Shown here: positions 51,591-60,183 of the stretch, piece after piece | How positions within the stretch are numbered: position 1 is the stretch's first letter | Layout: every line of letters begins with the position of its first letter | Origin: Gracilibacillus salinarum | Lineage (GTDB): Bacteria; Bacillota; Bacilli; Bacillales; Amphibacillaceae | Length of the DNA stretch: 64,000 nt | Assembly: GCF_022919575.1 (NCBI RefSeq) | Contig: NZ_CP095071.1 | Span: forward strand, 1,240,001-1,304,000 | Direction of reading: 5' to 3' | Notes under the pieces: generated by a model | What the model saw: the letters and a program-made list of their open reading frames with translations, nothing else | Database searches by the model: none | What the model was told of the DNA's origin: nothing | Translations under genes and position numbers: made by a program

Positions 51591-53102
51591 TTATACTTTT
51601 CTTCTTTTAATCCGACCAATACCCAGCTCTTTTGCTTCCTCTTTCAACGCTTTTAATAAACTGATCGCCATTAACGCAATGATGATGGAAAATGGTAATG
51701 CTGCAATGATCATCATATTCTCGAGCGCCTGCAACCCACCTGTGTAAAGCAGAACCAGTGCGATTGCAGAGAGCAATATCCCCCAAGTAAATTTTATCTT
51801 ATTACCAGGATGGTGCGAGCCATTGGTAGTCATCATCCCTAATACATAGGTCCCCGAATCTGCAGATGTAATAAAAAATGACCCGATCAGAATCATTGCT
51901 GTAATGGACATCACCAGCGACATCGGATAATGAGAGAACATGCCAAATAATGATTCTTCTGCTGAAAGACTAGAGATATCAGCAATTCCATTGTGCTCCA
52001 AAGATATAGCAGAACCACCAAAGGTCGAGAACCATAAGAAGACGACCAGGGATGGAATGAGAAGAACAAAAAAGACGAATTCTCTAATACTTCTTCCCTT
52101 CGACACACGGGCGATAAAAATACCGACAAATGGTGCCCAGGCAATCCACCATGCCCAATAGAAAATCGTCCAGCCGTTAATCCAACCGCGAATGTCTTCA
52201 TTTAATGGCGCGATTCGAAAACTCATCTGTGGTAATGTTTGGATATAGGTTCCAATCGTATTAGTAAATAAATTAAGAATAAAAAGCGTCGGTCCAAATA
52301 TAAACATTAGCAAAAATAAAGCGCCCGCTAATATCATATTGGCATTACTCAATATTTTTATCCCTTTCCCTAAACCAGACCAGGCAGAGATTAAAAAGAG
52401 GACGGTAACAATCGCAATAATAATAAATTGGATCCAAATCGTAGCAGGCACATCAAAGAGATACTTCAAGCCACCGTTTATTTGAACTGCACCAAACCCA
52501 AGTGAGGTTGCAACACCAAGTACAGTCGCTAATACAGAAAAGATATCAATTGCTTTTCCAGTGACGCCATTTACCTTATCGCCGAAGATAGGATGCAATG
52601 TCGCACTAATTAACCCGAGCTTACCATGTCTAAAATGGAAATAAGCAATTGCAAGAGCGACAATCGCATAAATAGCCCAAGCATGAATGCCCCAATGGAA
52701 AAAAGTAAACCGTAATGCATCCTTTATCGCCTGATCGGTACCCACTTCACCGGTCGGAGAGCTGATCGCATAATGACTGATAGGTTCTGATGTTCCATAA
52801 AATACAAGACCGATCCCCATACCGGCACTGAATAACATCGCAACCCAAGTCGGTCTGGAAAACTCCGGTTTTTGATCTTGACTTCCAAGTCTGATACGTC
52901 CAAATGGAGAAATCAATAGGTAAAGACAGATTATCAGCACGATAGCAACCAGTATTAAATAATACCATCCAAATGCGTCTGAAAAGAAGGTTTGAATATT
53001 TGCAGTTAATTGATCTAGTTGATCAGGTAGAGCCGCTCCAGCAATTACGAGCAATAAGAGTATCGATAATGATATGTAAAATACGACATAACGTTGTTTC
53101 AT
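51591..53102 (-). CDS. BCCT-family compatible-solute transporter 1
   Basis: 503 residues, 12 membrane segments. GMGIGLVFYGTSEPISHYA and the tryptophan-rich signature TIFYWAWWIAWAPFVGIFIARVSKGRSIREF define the betaine/carnitine/choline transporter family. DALRFTFFHWGIHAWAIYA is also conserved. It imports glycine betaine or related osmolytes with Na+ at the membrane. GGAGG precedes ATG. A second member lies at 60.2 kb, which fits a salt-tolerant lifestyle. The substrate is not resolved by sequence alone. Confidence 0.92.
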   Translation of the reverse strand: MKQRYVVFYISLSILLLLVIAGAALPDQLDQLTANIQTFFSDAFGWYYLILVAIVLIICLYLLISPFGRIRLGSQDQKPEFSRPTWVAMLFSAGMGIGLVFYGTSEPISHYAISSPTGEVGTDQAIKDALRFTFFHWGIHAWAIYAIVALAIAYFHFRHGKLGLISATLHPIFGDKVNGVTGKAIDIFSVLATVLGVATSLGFGAVQINGGLKYLFDVPATIWIQFIIIAIVTVLFLISAWSGLGKGIKILSNANMILAGALFLLMFIFGPTLFILNLFTNTIGTYIQTLPQMSFRIAPLNEDIRGWINGWTIFYWAWWIAWAPFVGIFIARVSKGRSIREFVFFVLLIPSLVVFLWFSTFGGSAISLEHNGIADISSLSAEESLFGMFSHYPMSLVMSITAMILIGSFFITSADSGTYVLGMMTTNGSHHPGNKIKFTWGILLSAIALVLLYTGGLQALENMMIIAALPFSIIIALMAISLLKALKEEAKELGIGRIKRRKV

Positions 53103-53318
53103 ATAATTTCCTCCTACTAATGCTAACGTTATGACGTAGTATTGTCTTTTTTAGAATTATCATGTAACTTGAAAATGATTTTAAGAGAACAGACATCAAT
53201 TTCAATACAAATCATATCGATTTTCAGGCAACAACAAGTAAATGCCTCCATATAAAACTAGTTATCATAAATAATACGGGATTCACTTCGACTCAATGAA
53301 GGTGTTATGTGTGCAAAT

Positions 53319-53362
53319 AAAAAAGCCTGTTCTCCTTAAGATTAGGTACGAACAGGCTTTTA
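53319..53362 (-). terminator. Rho-independent terminator after tRNA-Val
   Basis: AAAAGCCTGTTC paired with GAACAGGCTTTT, T run on the minus strand, 7 bases past the tRNA. Confidence 0.8.
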
Positions 53363-53368
53363 CTTATA

Positions 53369-53441
53369 TGATTCCGATTGGACTCGAACCAACGACTTCT
53401 ACCCTGTCAAGGTAGCGCTCTCCCAGCTGAGCTACGGAATC
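53369..53441 (-). tRNA. tRNA-Val (anticodon GAC)
   Basis: 73 bases forming the cloverleaf: acceptor GATTCCG/CGGAATC, D arm GCTCAGCTGGGAGAGC, anticodon arm CTACC-TTGACAG-GGTAG, T arm TTGGTTCGAGTCCAA. The anticodon GAC reads valine GTC/GTT codons. CCA is not encoded. It stands alone between the BCCT gene and the LysM hydrolase gene. Confidence 0.95.
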
Positions 53442-53857
53442 ATGATATAAAATTAGTGGGTAATTAATAATATAAGAAAGAATGTACAATCTGTCAATAA
53501 TATTTGCCTAAATTCATCTATTTATTTTTAGTCGCTATCTATTAATTTATTCTATTATCCACTTCAGCCGACCAAAATAAAATTTTCGCAACATGATGAT
53601 CAAAGGATAAATAACAAACATTATCAGCAACTGAAATCGCCCTCATCCCTATGCCATCAATGTTACAACTACTTAACATCTGTCATAATACTAGCCACAT
53701 TTACTAATAACGCCAACTTTATCCAGCAAATCAACAATTGGTAAACTTTTCTCTTCCTGTTATAGCAACCACTTTCATCATTGGAAAAAATAACATAGCG
53801 AAACTTTATATTACATCTGCTAATCTATTAACTAGTAATGCAACAGGAGGGAAACGT

Positions 53858-54448
53858 ATGAAAAATAAAATGAAAATACTCATCAGTAGTTTACTAGTTG
53901 TGACAGGTTTAACAGTACTGCCTGGATTTGCAGATGCTTATACCGTCAAACAAGGAGATACATTCTGGAAAATTGCACAGAACTATAATGTATCTACTAA
54001 TGAATTAATGAATGTCAACAATTACTCTTCATCTATGCTATATCCTGGTGCAGAGTTGACGATACCAAGCAGTGTTTCAGACAAAGAAGTTGATTTATTA
54101 GCTCGTCTGGTACGTGCAGAGGCACAAGGTGAACCATACGCTGGTAAAGTGGCAGTGGCGACTGTCGTTTTAAACCGTGTCGATCACGCTGATTTTCCAA
54201 ACACAATTACAGAAGTCGTTAATGAGACTTATTCAAATGGTGCGATCCATGCATTCAGTCCAGTAGCAAACGGTGAAATTAATAAAGAAGCTGACAGCGA
54301 ATCTGTTCGTGCTGCAAAAGAGGCAATTGCATTCCGTGGCCAAGGCCAAGGATCGATCTACTTCTACAATCCGAACACAGCACAAAGCGATTGGATTTTC
54401 TCACGTGAAACTACTGTAACAATTGGTGATCATGTCTTTGCGAAATAG
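53858..54448 (+). CDS. LysM and SleB/CwlJ-type cell-wall hydrolase
   Basis: 196 residues. A signal peptide (MKILISSLLVVTGLTVLPG, cleavage near ADA) is followed by one LysM repeat (YTVKQGDTFWKIAQNYNVS ... GAELTIPS) and a hydrolase_2 domain (LARLVRAEAQGEPYAGKVAVA, TVVLNRV). The domain is that of cortex-lytic transglycosylases such as SleB and CwlJ. It may remodel vegetative wall or spore cortex. ATG at 53858 has AGGAGGG 6 bases upstream; the longer frame from 53738 adds unrelated residues. A strong terminator follows. Confidence 0.9.
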   Translation: MKNKMKILISSLLVVTGLTVLPGFADAYTVKQGDTFWKIAQNYNVSTNELMNVNNYSSSMLYPGAELTIPSSVSDKEVDLLARLVRAEAQGEPYAGKVAVATVVLNRVDHADFPNTITEVVNETYSNGAIHAFSPVANGEINKEADSESVRAAKEAIAFRGQGQGSIYFYNPNTAQSDWIFSRETTVTIGDHVFAK

Positions 54449-54450
54449 AA

Positions 54451-54480
54451 AAAGAACCGGTTCTGCCGGTTCTTTTTTTT
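54451..54480 (+). terminator. Rho-independent terminator
   Basis: AAGAACCGG-TTCTG-CCGGTTCTT followed by eight T, directly after the hydrolase stop. Confidence 0.9.
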
Positions 54481-54529
54481 GTTAGAAATATGAAGCTTCC
54501 AGCACTATAGATAAGCTAATTTCTTCTCA

Positions 54530-55201
54530 TTACTTTAAAACTTTTTCATATACTTTTTTAGGAATTGCTATCTCCTGGTTTCCAGAAACGTATGGCGCTA
54601 TTTCATACTGCTGGAACACAAGTGTAATGCCATCGTCCGTGAAATAAAAAGCTGTTTCATTGGACAGTTTAATATCATCTTTTTCTAAATCCGGGTAAAA
54701 AATATCCGGTCTTTCTATCGCGTATTCCCAAACGTAATCCCGAACTGCTTTGATTTGTTCTTCTTTCGTTAAAATATCCGTCAGAAAGACACGCTTTTCT
54801 TTACTTATATCAAAGTTGAAAGACTCGACCACTGTGTTTCCATGTGCACCTCCGCTGAACATGTAATTACTTGTTAGAATACTGAGCAATGGAGATTGGT
54901 TGTATTTCACTTCATAATCGGTCTGGTATTCTGCCGGGAAATCGTGTTGCGCGGCTTCCTTCTCATTTTCTTTTAATTCATTATAGGAAGCGGTAATATA
55001 ATTTTGAAATATTTTATTGATTTTATCCTCCATCTTCACATCTGCTACATCAGAGACTTTTGGATATTTTAGTGCAGCCATCTCTTCATACAGTTCATCT
55101 GATACGGTTGCGGTTTGCTCTGCGGCTACAACAGATAAGCTTATGAACGGCATCATGAAGCAAATCGTTAAAATCACTAACCTTTTCTTCAATTTACTCA
55201 C
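54530..55201 (-). CDS. Secreted DUF4163/DUF3298-type protein
   Basis: About 223 residues. A signal peptide (LKKRLVILTICFMMPFISL, cleavage near VVA) is followed by a domain with NYMFSGGAHGNT and FNFDISKEKRVFLTDIL, and DGITLVFQQYEIAPY near the C-terminus. These motifs are those of the DUF4163 plus DUF3298 pair, found in PdaC and RsiV-type wall-associated proteins. No catalytic domain follows. GTG at 55201 is preferred as start; the longer frame starts in a region with no ribosome site. Confidence 0.75.
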   Translation of the reverse strand: MSKLKKRLVILTICFMMPFISLSVVAAEQTATVSDELYEEMAALKYPKVSDVADVKMEDKINKIFQNYITASYNELKENEKEAAQHDFPAEYQTDYEVKYNQSPLLSILTSNYMFSGGAHGNTVVESFNFDISKEKRVFLTDILTKEEQIKAVRDYVWEYAIERPDIFYPDLEKDDIKLSNETAFYFTDDGITLVFQQYEIAPYVSGNQEIAIPKKVYEKVLK

Positions 55202-55327
55202 ACCTTTTTTTCTTAGTTTGGATAGAATAGTCGGAATCATACATGCCGGAATTAATATTTTAGGATGTGTCACTACTATCCATTCTCGCTTTTGTGTTAA
55301 AATATCCACATGTAAGGAGGCGATATC

Positions 55328-56041
55328 ATGGGACGTAAAGGGTCCATGGATTCAGCTAGTATAGAAAGTGATTATTTAAACAAAGAAATCGAAGTAAAAT
55401 GGTACCTTCCGGAAGGTTTTACACCATTTCAGGATTATCAATTGTGTGTCATGCAGGATGGCGAAGATTATTTTCGCATTGGCCGTGTAGCAACGCTAAG
55501 TGATCAGCTGCACGAAGAAATGGAAATTGAACCGACTATCTTTGTCGGCATTCATTATCAAGATAAATATGATCGCAAGGAAAAATATCATCCAGACGGT
55601 GAACAGCAAAGTGATTACATTGCTTTTCTCGTCAAAGAAGCGATCCCTTTTGTAGAAGAAACGTTACATATCACACCTGTAAAAAGAATTTTAATGGGGG
55701 ATTCACTTGCAGGTACATTAGCATTTATGGTAGCAAGTCAATTCCCGAGCACGTTCCATACTGCAATTATGCAATCCCCTTATATGAACGAGCGTGTCAT
55801 GCAACAAGCGAACCGCGTACCGGCCGGTTCACAATTAGAGCTTTATCAATCAATTGGACTTGATGAGACAGAAGTTGATACGACAACTGGAGAGATTTCC
55901 GATTTTCTGGCGCCTAATCGTGTCTTTCATGATATTCTAAAAGACAAACTCTCCGTTTATCATTATGAAGAATTTGATGGAAATCATACCTGGACATACT
56001 GGCAAAAGGATTTAAAAAATATATTAATCACTATGCTATAA
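55328..56041 (+). CDS. yjcH: YjcH-like esterase-family protein
   Basis: 237 residues of the alpha/beta-hydrolase esterase D type. The nucleophile elbow is GDSLAG near residue 123; the C-terminal GNHTW supplies the histidine. The N-terminal part has KWYLPEGFTPFQDYQLCVMQDGEDYF. TAAGGAGG lies before ATG. Size, motifs and the following GNAT gene match yjcH-yjcF of B. subtilis, which lie close to the spore-coat cotO-cotZ region as they do here. The substrate is unknown. Confidence 0.85.
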   Translation: MGRKGSMDSASIESDYLNKEIEVKWYLPEGFTPFQDYQLCVMQDGEDYFRIGRVATLSDQLHEEMEIEPTIFVGIHYQDKYDRKEKYHPDGEQQSDYIAFLVKEAIPFVEETLHITPVKRILMGDSLAGTLAFMVASQFPSTFHTAIMQSPYMNERVMQQANRVPAGSQLELYQSIGLDETEVDTTTGEISDFLAPNRVFHDILKDKLSVYHYEEFDGNHTWTYWQKDLKNILITML

Positions 56042-56051
56042 GGAGCACAAA

Positions 56052-56474
56052 ATGGATATTAAACTTGTTGAGACAGAAAAAGAACTAAAAGACGCTTACG
56101 ATGTACGCTATACCGTTTTTGTACGAGAACAAAATGTACCGGAAGAACTGGAAATCGATGATCTAGAAGAGGAAGCAATCCACTTCGTTGGTTATTCCAA
56201 TGGCGAGCCCGTGGCAGCAAGCAGAATACGCTTCGTTGATGGCTATGGCAAAATGGAACGTATCTGTGTGATGAAAGAAGCGCGCGGCTTGGGTTACGGA
56301 AAAGACATTCTTTTGCATATGGAAAGTGTTGCGAATGCAAAAGGATTTAAGAAATCTAAATTAAACGCCCAAACTCGTGCTGTAGGTTTTTACCAAGGAC
56401 TTGGTTATCGAACTATTTCTGGTGAATTTCTCGACGCAGGAATTCCGCATGTTACCATGACAAAAACATTATAA
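56052..56474 (+). CDS. yjcF: YjcF-like GNAT N-acetyltransferase
   Basis: 140 residues of the GNAT fold. YTVFVREQNVPEELEIDDLE, then MERICVMKEARGLGYGKDIL (acetyl-CoA pyrophosphate loop R-G-x-G-Y-G) and LNAQTRAVGFYQGLGY are clear. The substrate is unknown. It follows yjcH with a 10-base gap and AAGGAG site, so they are co-transcribed. In B. subtilis a yjcG gene lies between these two; it is absent here. Confidence 0.88.
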   Translation: MDIKLVETEKELKDAYDVRYTVFVREQNVPEELEIDDLEEEAIHFVGYSNGEPVAASRIRFVDGYGKMERICVMKEARGLGYGKDILLHMESVANAKGFKKSKLNAQTRAVGFYQGLGYRTISGEFLDAGIPHVTMTKTL

Positions 56475-56592
56475 GCTTCGAGCAGTCTGTTGAACAGGCT
56501 GCTTTTTTATATGATAAATTACTTGTCGATAGTATGCAGAGAGCGCATTTTGTCTATCCTAATAAAAAATAATGTAAAGATAGGAGAAAGCT

Positions 56593-57267
56593 ATGCTCTT
56601 TGGTTCAATTTTTGTAGAGACGTTGTTCGGTTTTGTGATGTTGTTTGTCTTAGCGAAAGTACTTGGAAAGACTCAGATTAAACAACTGACGGCCTTTGAT
56701 TTTATCTCTGCACTTATACTTGGGGAACTTGTCGGAAACGCCTTATATGACGATCAGGTCGGGATCATGGATATTGGCTTTGCTGTTTTATTATGGGGAA
56801 CGTTAATATATGTGACCGAATTAATTACGCAACGATATAAAAAGACGAGATCCATACTTGAAGGACGACCTTCCATCATCATTCACAAAGGAAAATTACA
56901 GCGCGAAGAAATGAAAAAAGGAAAACTGGACATGAATCAATTGCTCCACTTATTACGATCGAAGGACACTTTTTCTGTCCAAGAAGTGGACTATGCCATA
57001 TTAGAAACTGACGGCACTGTGTCTGTTCTAAAAAAAACTTCCTATCAGCAACCTACCCGACACGATTTAAACTTACCACTAGAGGATGTCGTTCTGCCAT
57101 TTATGTTAATTAACGATGGCGAAATTATTTGGGACAGCCTTGAAGAGATTGGTAAAGATGAAAAGTGGTTAGAACAAGAGTTAGTAAAACAAGAGGTATC
57201 CTCCGTTAAAGAAGTGTTCTACGCAGAATATTCGCGAGAACGACCGCTTTTTATTCAAGGATACTAA
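56593..57267 (+). CDS. DUF421 (YetF/YdfS-type) membrane protein
   Basis: 224 residues. Three N-terminal membrane helices (VETLFGFVMLFVLAKVLGKTQIKQL, SALILGELVGN) are followed by a cytosolic domain with LEGRPSIIIHKGKL, MNQLLHLLRSKDTFSVQEVDYAILE and DGTVSVLKK. This is the DUF421 architecture of spore and membrane proteins such as YetF, YdfR and YrbG. YetF-type proteins have been linked to spore envelope; the role here is unknown. AGGAGAAAG precedes ATG. Confidence 0.9.
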   Translation: MLFGSIFVETLFGFVMLFVLAKVLGKTQIKQLTAFDFISALILGELVGNALYDDQVGIMDIGFAVLLWGTLIYVTELITQRYKKTRSILEGRPSIIIHKGKLQREEMKKGKLDMNQLLHLLRSKDTFSVQEVDYAILETDGTVSVLKKTSYQQPTRHDLNLPLEDVVLPFMLINDGEIIWDSLEEIGKDEKWLEQELVKQEVSSVKEVFYAEYSRERPLFIQGY

Positions 57268-57277
57268 TAGGATCTTT

Positions 57278-57436
57278 GAAAAGCGCAAGCGCCCGTTTAG
57301 AAACGTAGCGACTGGACGGCAGCAACTGAGATAAAGGAATCACGGTGAGCTTGAGAACCGATGATGACTTATCGTAGGGCGATGCAGGAAGTCGCCTAGT
57401 TTTTGGGCGCTGTAGCTGGACATGGCCGTCCATGTT
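57278..57436. repeat. 160-bp structured repeat, family F2 copy 2
   Basis: Matches the block at 13025-13186 over its length: GCGCAAGCGCCCGTTTAGA, ACTGAGATAAAGGAATCACG, GATGATGACTTATCGTAGGG, GTCGCCTAGT and GGGCGCTGTAGCTGGAC. It lies directly behind the DUF421 gene, before a terminator. Confidence 0.78.
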
Positions 57437-57488
57437 AGAAAGCGATACGACAACTTATTATTTTCTTTCTTACCTCATAAAAAAAGGA

Positions 57489-57519
57489 AGGCCTGAAGCT
57501 TATTAGTTTCAGGCTTTTT
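57489..57519. terminator. Rho-independent terminator
   Basis: GCCTGAA paired with TTCAGGC, followed by TTTTTC. It probably ends the DUF421 transcript past the F2 repeat. Confidence 0.7.
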
Positions 57520-57549
57520 CTATGTACTGCCAGATGATGTCTGGTGATG

Positions 57550-58065
57550 TTTATCAGGTTCGCTTGAAGGTTGCTCTTCTTCATGCTTTGGGCGTTTTCT
57601 TGTTACTCCTTTCGCCTGAAGTTACCCTATCTTCATGCGTTGGGCGTTTTTTTGCTACTCCTTTCGCTTGAAGTTATCACATCTTCATGCGTTGGGCGTT
57701 CTCTTGCTAGTCCTTTCGCCTGAAGTTACCCTATCTTCATGCGTTGGGCGTTCTCTTGTTACTCCTTTCGCCTGAAGTTATCCCATCTTCATGCGTTGGG
57801 CGTTCTCTTGTTACTCCTTTCGCCTGAAGTTATCCCATCTTCATGCGTTGGACGTTCTCTTGTTACTCCTTTCGCCTGAAGTTTCCACATCTTCATGCGT
57901 TGGGCGTTCTCTTGTGAATTCTTTCGCCTGAAGTTTCCCCATCTTCATGCGTTGAGCATTTTCTTGTTACTCCTTTCGTCTGAAGTTTCCCCATCTTCAT
58001 TCATTTGACAATCTTTTGCTTCCACTTGCCCTAAAGTTCGTCATCATCTTCATGCGCCTATCAGC
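57550..58065. repeat. 52-bp tandem repeat array B (about 9 units)
   Basis: Eight near-perfect 52-bp units plus degenerate units at both ends. The unit runs TTTCGCCTGAAGTT, a five-base variable stretch (ACCCT, TCACA, TCCCA, CCACA), CATCTTCATGCGTTGGGCG and TTCTCTTGTTACTCC. The core is the same as in array A at 5.0-5.4 kb, with the same period and phase, but the outer half differs. The 3' units decay. No protein is supported. To 58179 no further feature is seen. Confidence 0.87.
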
Positions 58066-58179
58066 TTTTCCGGAAAACTGTCAAACCAGATGTGTCAGCA
58101 ACTGCTAATAGCCAGGCATACCATCTGATCCAATTTTCCGTAATATAAGAAAAGTGCAGCCGGCGTATTTCACCGCTGG

Positions 58180-58458
58180 CTACACTTTTGCTTGAAAATG
58201 TTTGCCTTTTCCTGTGACTTGTGCATAAATATGTGCTTTGCGTTTTGATTCAGGTTGCTCATTCATGACAAGACGCCGATGATTTCCCTGCGCTGGATAA
58301 GGCAGCACTTCCTCTCTATTTGTTTGGGACTCTTCATATGTTGTATCATGCTGGACTGGATACACTTTCTCTATTGGAAACGGGTCACGCTTTTCTTTCG
58401 TAACACGTTGATGGTATTGCTGATATTGATAATTTTCTACCGGCATAATATAACCCAT
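58180..58458 (-). CDS. Small Gln/Tyr-rich protein in the spore-coat region
   Basis: 92 residues, hydrophilic. It starts MGYIMPVENYQYQQYHQR, has EKRDPFPIEKVYPVQ and NREEVLPYPAQGNHRR, and ends KGKHFQAKV. No signal peptide or membrane segment. AGGAGGG lies 5-6 bases before ATG. A role in spores is suggested only by the neighbouring coat genes. No family is recognised. Confidence 0.65.
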   Translation of the reverse strand: MGYIMPVENYQYQQYHQRVTKEKRDPFPIEKVYPVQHDTTYEESQTNREEVLPYPAQGNHRRLVMNEQPESKRKAHIYAQVTGKGKHFQAKV

Positions 58459-58534
58459 TTCGCATCCCTCCTTCGCATGTTTCTATTGATATACCCCTTT
58501 TACCGGAATGTAATCCTATTTTTATACAAATAAG

Positions 58535-58574
58535 CAAAACAGATAGCTTTCAATTAGTAAAGCTATCTGTTTTA
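58535..58574. terminator. Rho-independent terminator
   Basis: AAAACAGATAGCTTT and its complement with an 8-base loop, just past the stop of the His/Asp-rich gene. Confidence 0.8.
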
Positions 58575-58577
58575 TAC

Positions 58578-58817
58578 TTAAATCCAAGAAAATGGTGGAC
58601 GGTCATTATCATCCTTGTGATCTTTATGATCATCGTGATCGTGATGTTCTTCTCTTTCTTCTGCTACATCTTCAAGCAGCTCATCATGATCATCTTCTAC
58701 CGATCGTGGGCCAAAGAATGGATCATGACGGCGAGTTGGTTCGATACGAACGTTATCCGCTTTGATCACTAAATCTTTTACATAAATTACTTTCTTTTTT
58801 TCTGACACGTTCTTCAC
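58578..58817 (-). CDS. Small protein with His/Asp-rich tail in the coat cluster
   Basis: 79 residues. The N-terminus EKKKVIYVKDLVIKADNVRIE could form two strands. The C-terminal half is acidic and histidine-rich (EEREEHHDHDDHKDHKDDN). Such tails often bind metals. AAGGAG lies upstream of ATG. It sits next to CotO and reads the same way; a coat or metal-binding role is inference. No family is recognised. Confidence 0.65.
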   Translation of the reverse strand: MKNVSEKKKVIYVKDLVIKADNVRIEPTRRHDPFFGPRSVEDDHDELLEDVAEEREEHHDHDDHKDHKDDNDRPPFSWI

Positions 58818-58892
58818 TCCTTAATATTATATGCAATAACTTATTTGCCTAAGAACACTATATCTTATGCATTTGACCTATATAAGTGTTTA

Positions 58893-59333
58893 TTAAAAGC
58901 CAGCTAAATTGATTTCCTGTATTTGTTCTAACGGGATCGAAACGGGTTGAGATTTATTCACAACCTTTAAAACAACCATGTCATTCTGAAAATCTTCAAT
59001 CAAACCTGTGTATTTACGTCTTTCTGTTACAATTTGGCATTTATTTTTTGGAACATGAAATGGCATATCAGCAAAATATATCACTTTTTCTTTAACATCC
59101 ATATCTTTAAATTTTTTTTTCTCCATAGTAGGCGTTGGGGCTTCAGCTTCTTGTTTTTGACGTTTCTTTGCCGGTCTTACTTGTTTCGGCTTCGATTGCG
59201 GTTTAGCTGATTGCTTTGATTTATTGTAATTGGATGAACGATAAGCAGTTTGCATAGACCGTTTTGGTTCCGCGTGATTTGGTTGTGCAATATACATTCT
59301 CGGTATTTCTCTATTAGTGTTGTTCGATTCCAA
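58893..59333 (-). CDS. cotO: Spore coat protein CotO
   Basis: About 146 residues. A basic, Lys/Gln/Pro-rich linker (KSKQSAKPQSKPKQVRPAKK) is followed by the conserved CotO C-terminal domain: KVIYFADMPFHVPKNKCQIVT, then YTGLIEDFQNDMVVLKVV and VSIPLEQIQEINLAGF. In B. subtilis CotO is a coat morphogenetic protein that helps the outer coat and encasement. TTG at 59333 is chosen: AAAGGAGG lies 7 bases before it, while the upstream ATG has no site. The B. subtilis protein is longer, mainly in the linker. A SigK-like promoter lies upstream. Confidence 0.85.
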   Translation of the reverse strand: MESNNTNREIPRMYIAQPNHAEPKRSMQTAYRSSNYNKSKQSAKPQSKPKQVRPAKKRQKQEAEAPTPTMEKKKFKDMDVKEKVIYFADMPFHVPKNKCQIVTERRKYTGLIEDFQNDMVVLKVVNKSQPVSIPLEQIQEINLAGF

Positions 59334-59357
59334 AAGTATTCCTCCTTTACTTGCTGC

Positions 59358-59385
59358 TAATGTATGTATATGTAAAACGCCTAGT
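59358..59385 (-). promoter_or_regulatory. SigK-like promoter of cotO
   Basis: On the minus strand CATACATTA (59358-59366) fits the -10 pattern CATAnnnTA, with AC 17 bases upstream (59384-59385). It lies about 25 bases from the cotO start. The match suits a late mother-cell gene. Confidence 0.5.
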
Positions 59386-59438
59386 CGTTGTGAGCAAAAA
59401 ATTAAAGGCTTTTTTTCAAAACCGAGACACTCGTCTAT

Positions 59439-59465
59439 ACGCAAACGTTCCTATGACATAGATTA
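59439..59465 (+). promoter_or_regulatory. SigK-like promoter of the CotY/CotZ gene
   Basis: AC at 59439-59440, a 16-base spacer, then CATAGATTA at 59457-59465. Spacing and boxes match the SigK pattern AC-N16-CATAnnnTA, 42 bases before ATG. Confidence 0.6.
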
Positions 59466-59506
59466 TTAGTGTTAACGAAATCTTTTTTCTGAAGGAGTGT
59501 CAGATA

Positions 59507-59995
59507 ATGGGTAAAAATTGCCATGATGAAGTAAGTGGAGCTGGAAATAGCTGTGTACTTGATGTAGTACTTGCGATTGATGAAGCACAAGACAATGTAG
59601 TTGACAACCATTGTGATATAAGCTGTGCACAATCAATTCGTGATTTAGTATCCCCAGCAACAGCAAATGGGTTAGATACAGTACCTTTCATTCTATATGA
59701 TAAAAAAGGTAAACCTTTCAAAGGGTACGGTGCTGAAGTAAAATCTCACGGAGGACCTGCTCGTTTCGAATGCTTTAGCAGCTTTATCTTCCGTGTGAAC
59801 GATGTAGATGAAGACACTGGTTGTGCTGTACTAGAACTATTAGTGTTCGATGATGATGAGCATGCTTGTGGTGATCCATGTGAACAACTAGACAACGAAC
59901 AAGTTTCTGATTTAGAACGTACTGGAATTTGTATCACTGTTGACTTAAATTGTTTCTGTGCGATTACTTGCTTACCAGCAGTTTCAGTACTTTAA
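59507..59995 (+). CDS. CotY/CotZ-family cysteine-rich spore coat protein
   Basis: 162 residues with about 14 cysteines, many near the ends (NCHDEVSGAGNSCVLDVV, HCDISCAQSI, GDPCEQL, CFCAITCLPAVSVL). The middle VPFILYDKKGKPFKGYGAE and FECFSSFIFRVN belong to the CotY/CotZ/ExsY family, whose members self-assemble into disulfide-linked sheets in the crust or exosporium. Length matches CotY. It is divergent from CotO. GGAGTG precedes ATG. Which of CotY or CotZ it equals cannot be decided. Confidence 0.92.
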   Translation: MGKNCHDEVSGAGNSCVLDVVLAIDEAQDNVVDNHCDISCAQSIRDLVSPATANGLDTVPFILYDKKGKPFKGYGAEVKSHGGPARFECFSSFIFRVNDVDEDTGCAVLELLVFDDDEHACGDPCEQLDNEQVSDLERTGICITVDLNCFCAITCLPAVSVL

Positions 59996-60002
59996 TACTA
60001 TC

Positions 60003-60040
60003 TCCCTTCCAAACCTTATTAGGCTTGGAAGGGCTTTTTT
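60003..60040 (+). terminator. Rho-independent terminator
   Basis: CCCTTCCAA paired with TTGGAAGGG plus T run, 8 bases after the coat gene. Confidence 0.88.
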
Positions 60041-60183
60041 CTTACATAATTAGGATTAAAGCCTTTACATTGAGAAAAATAATGCGTATTTCGTGATTTT
60101 TGGAATACTACCCCTTAGAATAGGGTAAGGTAAATTGTGCACTCATACACAAAAACTATATATAGAAGGGACAGGATATTTGA

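Noticed and set aside
57550..58065. CRISPR array
   Set aside because: The whole 52-bp unit is repeated with only five variable bases; there are no spacers and no cas genes.
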